Shown: in pieces, positions 3,967 through 6,310 of the stretch
Layout: each line of letters opens with the position of its first letter
Numbering within the stretch: the first letter of the stretch is position 1
DNA from: 2-01-FULL-49-22 sp964639445
GTDB taxonomy: Bacteria; Patescibacteriota; Saccharimonadia; Saccharimonadales; UBA10212
NCBI GenBank assembly: GCA_964639445.1
Contig: CAZXDA010000040.1
Coordinates: 1 to 6,310, forward strand
Direction: 5' to 3'
DNA: 6,310 bases
Notes under the pieces: model-generated
What the model saw: only the letters and a program-made list of their open reading frames with translations
What the model was told of the DNA's origin: nothing
The model's database searches: none
Translations under genes and position numbers: made by a program

Positions 3967-4146
3967 ATGGCCAGAAAATACGACAAAGAGGCGCAAGAAA
4001 GCGTTAAAAAAGAAATGCACGAGTATAAGCGGGGCAGGGCTCACAGCGGACGATCCGGGCAAAAAGTAAAAAGTCGTAAGCAGGCCATCGCAATCGGGCT
4101 TTCCAAGGCTCGCCGCCAAGGCGCCAAGGTGCCTAAGAAGAAGTAA
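3967..4146 (+). CDS. 59-aa basic protein, DUF6496 type
   Basis: This small ORF reads MARKYDKEAQESVKKEMHEY, then a Gly/Arg/Ser stretch (KRGRAHSGRSGQKV), then KSRKQAIAIGLSKARRQGAK and a terminal KVPKKK. The layout 'E.M.E...G...SG.G..V..RKQAIAIGLS.AR..G.KVPKK' is what I know as DUF6496, a family of unknown function found in many bacteria and some phages. It is very basic, with Lys/Arg making up roughly a third of residues, so nucleic-acid binding is a reasonable but unproven guess. There are no membrane segments. The double SD site supports the ATG. It is divergent from the YggT gene with about 115 bp between starts; no clear promoter is seen for it. Its last 14 bp overlap the 3' end of the convergent glutamate dehydrogenase gene, so the KKK-stop tail and the dehydrogenase TSS-stop tail share DNA. 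Confidence 0.85.
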   Translation: MARKYDKEAQESVKKEMHEYKRGRAHSGRSGQKVKSRKQAIAIGLSKARRQGAKVPKKK

Positions 4147-5335
4147 GCCGTCTTAACGCTAACATAAAGGCAGCCTCCTTGAGCGAGACATTATTCTGCT
4201 GAGAGAGCGTATAAACAGAATCTACAGCCTTGAGAATATACTTCTCTAGTTCGTGATTGACCCTTGCCTCAGACCAGCGTTCCTCGTTTTTATTCTGTAG
4301 CCATTCCACATAACTAACTACCACCCCACCAGAGTTGGCGATGATGTCCGGTAAAATTATAGTTCCTTGATTTGTTAAGTAATTTTGAGCGGCCTCATTG
4401 ATTGGGCCATTGGCCATCTCGACAATATATTTGGTCTTAACCTGCTTCATATTTTTCTCGGTGACGGCGTCTTCTAAGGCGGCGAGCACAAGAATGTCTA
4501 CCTTTAGACCAAATATGTGCTCGCCATCCGCAACCTGAGCCTCCTTATAGTCGCTAAAGCGCTGGCCGGCTTCTTTGAAATCGGCCAGCGCTTTAGCATC
4601 CAAGCCATGCTTATTAACAATCGTGGCGCTGGAATCGCTGGCAGCAATTAATTGCCAGCTAGGGTGTTGAGTCTGAGCAACCTTAGTAAACCAGGCCCCG
4701 ACATTACCGTAACCCTGAACAGCAAAAGTCAGTTCTTGATCCGATTTTCCTATGTGTTTGAGGAGCTGAGCAAGGGCAATAACTCCACCACGGCCGGTGG
4801 CTGCCTCTCGTCCCAAACTACCGCCGCGCTGCACGCTTTTGCCGGTAAAGGCGGCGTGGCTCTTGTCGCCAGTCAGTTTTTCATACTCATCCACCATCCA
4901 ATCAATAACCTCTGAGCTGGTGCTGACATCCGGTGCTGGAATGTCTTTGTCGGAGCCAATGTGCGGGTGAATAGCTTGGACGTATTTACGGCTTAGCTCC
5001 TCCAGCTCATCTCTGCTCAAATCTTTGGGATGGACGGCCACACCGCCCTTGCCACCGCCTAGCGGCAGACCAACAGCTGCCGTTTTTAAGCTCATGAGTG
5101 TAGCCAGTGCCCGAACTTCATCTAAGTTAACCTGGGGGTGAAAACGGATGCCGCCTTTATATGGCCCCAACCGGTTTTTGTGCTGAATTCTGTAGGCCTG
5201 AAATTTTTTACCGCTATCTAGATTTATTTCGAACTGGTGCTCGGCATCGATTTTGATTAACTCATCTATTTCTGCGCGGCTTAGGCCAAGTTTTTTGCCC
5301 GCCTGCCGGATCAGATTATGGGCGGTTTTTAACAT
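4133..5335 (-). CDS. gdhA: Glutamate dehydrogenase (Glu/Leu/Phe/Val dehydrogenase family)
   Basis: The 400-aa protein has all signature elements of hexameric glutamate dehydrogenase. The N-terminal catalytic domain carries GPYKGGIRFHP (K60) and PLGGGKGG with catalytic K96, then IPAPD with D136. The GREAATGRGG hinge (175-184) follows, then a Rossmann domain with QGYGNVG (207-213). D234, at the end of the second beta strand (AASD), favours NAD over NADP by family precedent. ANGP (308-311) and ILPDIIANSGGVVVSYVEW (327-345) complete the active site. It reversibly converts glutamate to 2-oxoglutarate and ammonia in the cytoplasm. Length is slightly below the common 410-450, trimmed at the C terminus. 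The ATG has AAGGAG only 3 nt upstream, while TATGAT at 5345-5350 would start the mRNA within a few bases of the ATG. Early lysines are AAA (8 of 8 up to K60). Specificity for glutamate over leucine or phenylalanine is inferred from the length and GGGKGG motif. Confidence 0.93.
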   Translation of the reverse strand: MLKTAHNLIRQAGKKLGLSRAEIDELIKIDAEHQFEINLDSGKKFQAYRIQHKNRLGPYKGGIRFHPQVNLDEVRALATLMSLKTAAVGLPLGGGKGGVAVHPKDLSRDELEELSRKYVQAIHPHIGSDKDIPAPDVSTSSEVIDWMVDEYEKLTGDKSHAAFTGKSVQRGGSLGREAATGRGGVIALAQLLKHIGKSDQELTFAVQGYGNVGAWFTKVAQTQHPSWQLIAASDSSATIVNKHGLDAKALADFKEAGQRFSDYKEAQVADGEHIFGLKVDILVLAALEDAVTEKNMKQVKTKYIVEMANGPINEAAQNYLTNQGTIILPDIIANSGGVVVSYVEWLQNKNEERWSEARVNHELEKYILKAVDSVYTLSQQNNVSLKEAAFMLALRRLTSS

Positions 5336-5338
5336 ACG

Positions 5339-5350
5339 CTCCTTATCATA
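5339..5350 (-). promoter_or_regulatory. Abutting -10 box and Shine-Dalgarno site of the dehydrogenase gene
   Basis: Minus strand TATGAT (5345-5350, 5 of 6 to TATAAT) runs straight into AAGGAG (5339-5344), 3 nt before ATG 5333-5335. If this -10 box is used, the transcript starts near 5337 and loses the SD site. If a promoter farther upstream is used, the SD is retained. No -35 box is clear for TATGAT. Confidence 0.4.
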
Positions 5351-5378
5351 ACAGAGTGGTTGTAGTAATTTTTAGGGC

Positions 5379-5406
5379 TTGCACTGCGCTAAAAAAGGAG
5401 TATATT
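5379..5406 (+). promoter_or_regulatory. Probable promoter of the 63-aa gene
   Basis: TTGCAC (5379-5384, first three bases of TTGACA) and TATATT (5401-5406, 5 of 6) are 16 bp apart, which would start transcription near 5413 and give a leader of about 33 nt. A second possible -10, TATTAT at 5420-5425, lies closer to the gene. Confidence 0.4.
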
Positions 5407-5445
5407 TATTTTCTGGATTTATTATTAGAGAGAAACGTCAGCCCT

Positions 5446-5637
5446 ATGTCAGAACAAATTAGAGAACTACCTGTGATGGAACGCGCCCCGACCATGGAAG
5501 CTGAGCCTAGTGTAAGATACTTCCAACGGCTAGCCTTTGAAGGCCTAAAAAAGCTCTCTGACAATGGGGGTATTACGCGACAGCATGCTGCCAATGAGCT
5601 CCGACGAATCCGAGCTGCGCATAACAGCACTAATTAA
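5446..5637 (+). CDS. 63-aa protein of unknown function
   Basis: No family recognised. From ATG 5446 the product is 63 aa: an acidic, Met/Pro/Glu-rich start (EQIRELPVMERAPTMEAEPS), then a likely helix (VRYFQRLAFEGLKKLSD), a GG turn, and a second basic helix (ITRQHAANELRRIRAAH). The two-helix layout would suit a small partner or nucleic-acid-binding protein, but nothing proves it. The frame stays open back to 5356, but that part covers the promoter-like region; the ATG fits better although its SD (GAGAG, about 14 nt upstream) is weak. It is divergent from glutamate dehydrogenase and overlaps the 3' end of the convergent YihY-family gene by 8 bp. It has no membrane segment or cysteine. It is likely real because it fills the gap between two firm genes and has a plausible promoter, but this is the least certain CDS in the window. 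Confidence 0.55.
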   Translation: MSEQIRELPVMERAPTMEAEPSVRYFQRLAFEGLKKLSDNGGITRQHAANELRRIRAAHNSTN

Positions 5638-6310
5638 AAATTTTCCGAGGCCAGAGTTTTTTGGCATGGACAGTACCGGCAACGGCTGCATAAAGTAGCA
5701 CTTGTGCCTGTAGGTAAATCCAAAACAGCAAACCCAAAACCATCGCAAAAGCACCATAAAGATTGCTGAGATTTTTTAATTCGTGGGTTAATAAATAGCC
5801 ACCGATAAGCTGCAGGATTTGTACGCCAACCGCCGCCACGGCGGCGCTTACTAAAAGATCTTTTCTTGTCGGCTCTCTAGAATTGATACCTAAGCTGAAC
5901 ACCTGATAAAAAGCGCCAATTAAAATAAGTAGGCTCACCAGAAACGGCACTAATCTAAGCGTAAAAACGTGGGCCAAGCCAGCGGCATAACTTGACAAAA
6001 CAGAGGCTAAAACCAGCCCGCCGCCGCCAACTAAAATTATCAGCAAACTATTAAGTACGGATGCCGGAAAGCCGGGACGTTTATCTTTTGGTATACCCCA
6101 AATCTGATTAAACGTATAGCGAATGGCCGCCGCGCCACCGCGAGCGGCATAGAGTGTGACCAAAATACCAATCACCAGCGCCAAGCCGGTTTTGTGAAGA
6201 GCGTGGATACTATTTTCTAAATCCTGCCCGACCAGCGGGAAATAGTTGCTGATGGCCTCACTGACTCGCTCACGCAGATGTTCGTGGCCTTTAAGAAATA
6301 GTTGTGCGGC
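5630..6310 (-). CDS. YihY/BrkB-family membrane protein, C-terminal part (runs off right edge)
   Basis: The frame is open from the right edge to TAG at 5630-5632, giving 226 residues without a start; family members are usually about 280-310 aa, so roughly the first 60-80 are missing. The visible part begins with a cytoplasmic-looking helix (LFLKGHEHLRERVSEAISNY), then shows family hallmarks: YFPLVGQDLENSI, a membrane helix leading to ARGGAAAIRYTFNQIW, the IPKDKRPGF loop, and closing helices with SNLYGAFAMVLGLLFWIYLQ and QVLLYAAVAGT. These closing elements are the most conserved part of the YihY/BrkB family (once misnamed ribonuclease BN). About five membrane helices are visible. The molecular function is unsettled; these are inner-membrane proteins sometimes tied to serum resistance in pathogens. 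An internal TTG at 6182-6184 is not a credible start because conserved residues continue upstream of it. Confidence 0.9.
   Translation of the reverse strand, partial: AAQLFLKGHEHLRERVSEAISNYFPLVGQDLENSIHALHKTGLALVIGILVTLYAARGGAAAIRYTFNQIWGIPKDKRPGFPASVLNSLLIILVGGGGLVLASVLSSYAAGLAHVFTLRLVPFLVSLLILIGAFYQVFSLGINSREPTRKDLLVSAAVAAVGVQILQLIGGYLLTHELKNLSNLYGAFAMVLGLLFWIYLQAQVLLYAAVAGTVHAKKLWPRKIFN

Noticed and set aside
3883..4119. 78-aa leftward open frame
   Set aside because: It is antisense to the DUF6496-type gene, which has a recognisable family pattern and a double SD site.
4652..4915. 87-aa rightward open frame
   Set aside because: It lies inside the glutamate dehydrogenase gene on the opposite strand; no SD and no recognisable protein.
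6182..6184. TTG as the start of the YihY-family gene
   Set aside because: The frame stays open to the window edge and encodes conserved family sequence upstream, so the gene is simply cut by the edge.
1..6310. CRISPR array, insertion sequence or replication origin
   Set aside because: No spaced direct repeats of array size, no transposase and no DnaA-box cluster were seen. The only repeats are the short ones listed.

Overview
The window looks like chromosomal DNA from a small-genome bacterium using the standard genetic code (TGA is used as a stop). The best guess is Patescibacteria/CPR, perhaps Saccharibacteria. This is an inference from the style of the genes: an XRE-HAD fusion, tiny membrane proteins, leaderless-looking promoters and 3' ends packed to the point of overlap. 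No single gene here proves the lineage.

Left part (1-876): the C-terminal end of a valyl-tRNA synthetase runs rightward and stops at 152. Facing it is a leftward two-gene cassette (108-aa soluble protein and 57-aa two-helix membrane protein) with its own promoter, a hairpin-rich leader, strong Shine-Dalgarno sites and an intrinsic terminator. Its codons are strongly G/C-ending (all nine lysines are AAG), unlike the neighbouring genes, so it looks acquired. I could not assign a function to either protein.

Middle-left (877-2516): three further leftward genes. A 57-aa membrane protein is coupled (TAATG overlap) to a HIT-family nucleotide hydrolase, followed by a separately promoted XRE-HTH/HAD-like fusion. 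A tRNA-Ser(CGA) starts the rightward side at 2427; its -10 box interlocks with that of the membrane protein-HIT operon.

Middle-right (2536-5335): a four-helix membrane protein with a large extracytoplasmic domain (rightward), a YggT-family membrane protein (leftward), a 59-aa basic DUF6496-type protein (rightward) and an NAD-type glutamate dehydrogenase (leftward). Right end (5336-6310): an unrecognised 63-aa protein (rightward) and the C-terminal three quarters of a YihY/BrkB-family membrane protein (leftward, running off the edge).

Gene orientation alternates, and all three convergent pairs in 2536-6310 overlap at their 3' ends (31, 14 and 8 bp) with no room for a terminator. The genes serve unrelated housekeeping roles: translation, nucleotide turnover, nitrogen/carbon metabolism and envelope. 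The parts most worth following up are the foreign-composition cassette at 153-876 and the regulator beside it. There is no gene-free stretch longer than 300 bases.
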